Source of the DNA: an archaeon
GTDB lineage: Archaea > Altiarchaeota > Altiarchaeia > IMC4 > QMZM01
Reading direction: 5' to 3'
Assembly: GCA_029933895.1 (NCBI GenBank)
Contig: JAOZNG010000003.1
Coordinates: forward strand, 1-5,044
DNA: 5,044 nucleotides
Shown: one piece after another, positions 5,014 through 5,044 of the stretch
Position numbering within the stretch: the first letter of the stretch is position 1
Layout of the letters: every line of letters begins with the position of its first letter
Made by a program: the position numbers and the translations under genes
Notes under the pieces: generated by a model
The model's input: only the letters and a program-made list of their open reading frames with translations
Databases searched by the model: none
Told to the model about the DNA's origin: nothing

Positions 5014-5044
5014 CGCACCTGGACAAATGAAACTTTAGAGCTTA

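Noticed and set aside
5000..5042. Possible C-terminal end of a minus-strand gene entering from the right (SSKVSFVQVRFKTL then stop)
   Set aside because: Only 14 codons are visible and there is no family signal; the region is AT-rich like an intergenic region.
4878..5044. Possible tRNA, small RNA or CRISPR repeats
   Set aside because: I see no T-loop consensus, cloverleaf arms or spaced direct repeats; only the single inverted repeat stands out.

Overview
The window is archaeal. The right half, on the minus strand, carries archaeal/eukaryotic-type translation genes: ribosomal protein L31e and the ribosome anti-association factor aIF6. The PadR gene has a start site whose Shine-Dalgarno sequence (GAGGTGATC) matches an archaeal 16S rRNA 3' end. 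I cannot fix the lineage from sequence alone; a euryarchaeal, methanogen-like relative is a guess.

Left half (1-2390, plus strand, AT-richer) is a tightly spaced operon. It starts with the C-terminal two thirds of a phytoene-desaturase/CrtI-like FAD oxidoreductase that runs off the left edge. Next come two short gene remnants: the first ~28 codons of an ABC transporter ATPase (932-1051), and, in another frame, a hydrophobic-then-basic tail that looks like the C-terminus of a membrane protein, probably the partner permease (1014-1088). Then follow an intact PadR-family regulator (TTG start at 1094) and a GT2-family glycosyltransferase starting 1 nt after the PadR stop. The simplest reading is an ancestral oxidoreductase - ABC ATPase - permease - PadR - GT2 operon that lost its transporter in one internal deletion whose scar lies near 1010-1017. 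The oxidoreductase also carries two compensating 1-nt frameshifts (near 519-524 and 613-620). They keep the frame open but scramble about 32 residues.

Right half (2402-4877, minus strand, GC-richer) reads right to left: an uncharacterised 89-aa acidic, proline-rich small protein, L31e, aIF6, a T-tract terminator region with a hairpin, then a separately transcribed DUF763-family protein with a helix-hairpin-helix segment. The DUF763 gene converges on the glycosyltransferase with 11 nt between them. The usual archaeal partners L39e (upstream of L31e) and prefoldin alpha (downstream of aIF6) are absent here.

The rightmost ~167 nt are AT-rich and non-coding, with a perfect 9-bp inverted repeat upstream of the translation operon and possible TATA boxes. 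I see no tRNA, rRNA, CRISPR array, transposase or new defence-like system. The most notable content is the decayed transporter locus and the double frameshift beside it.
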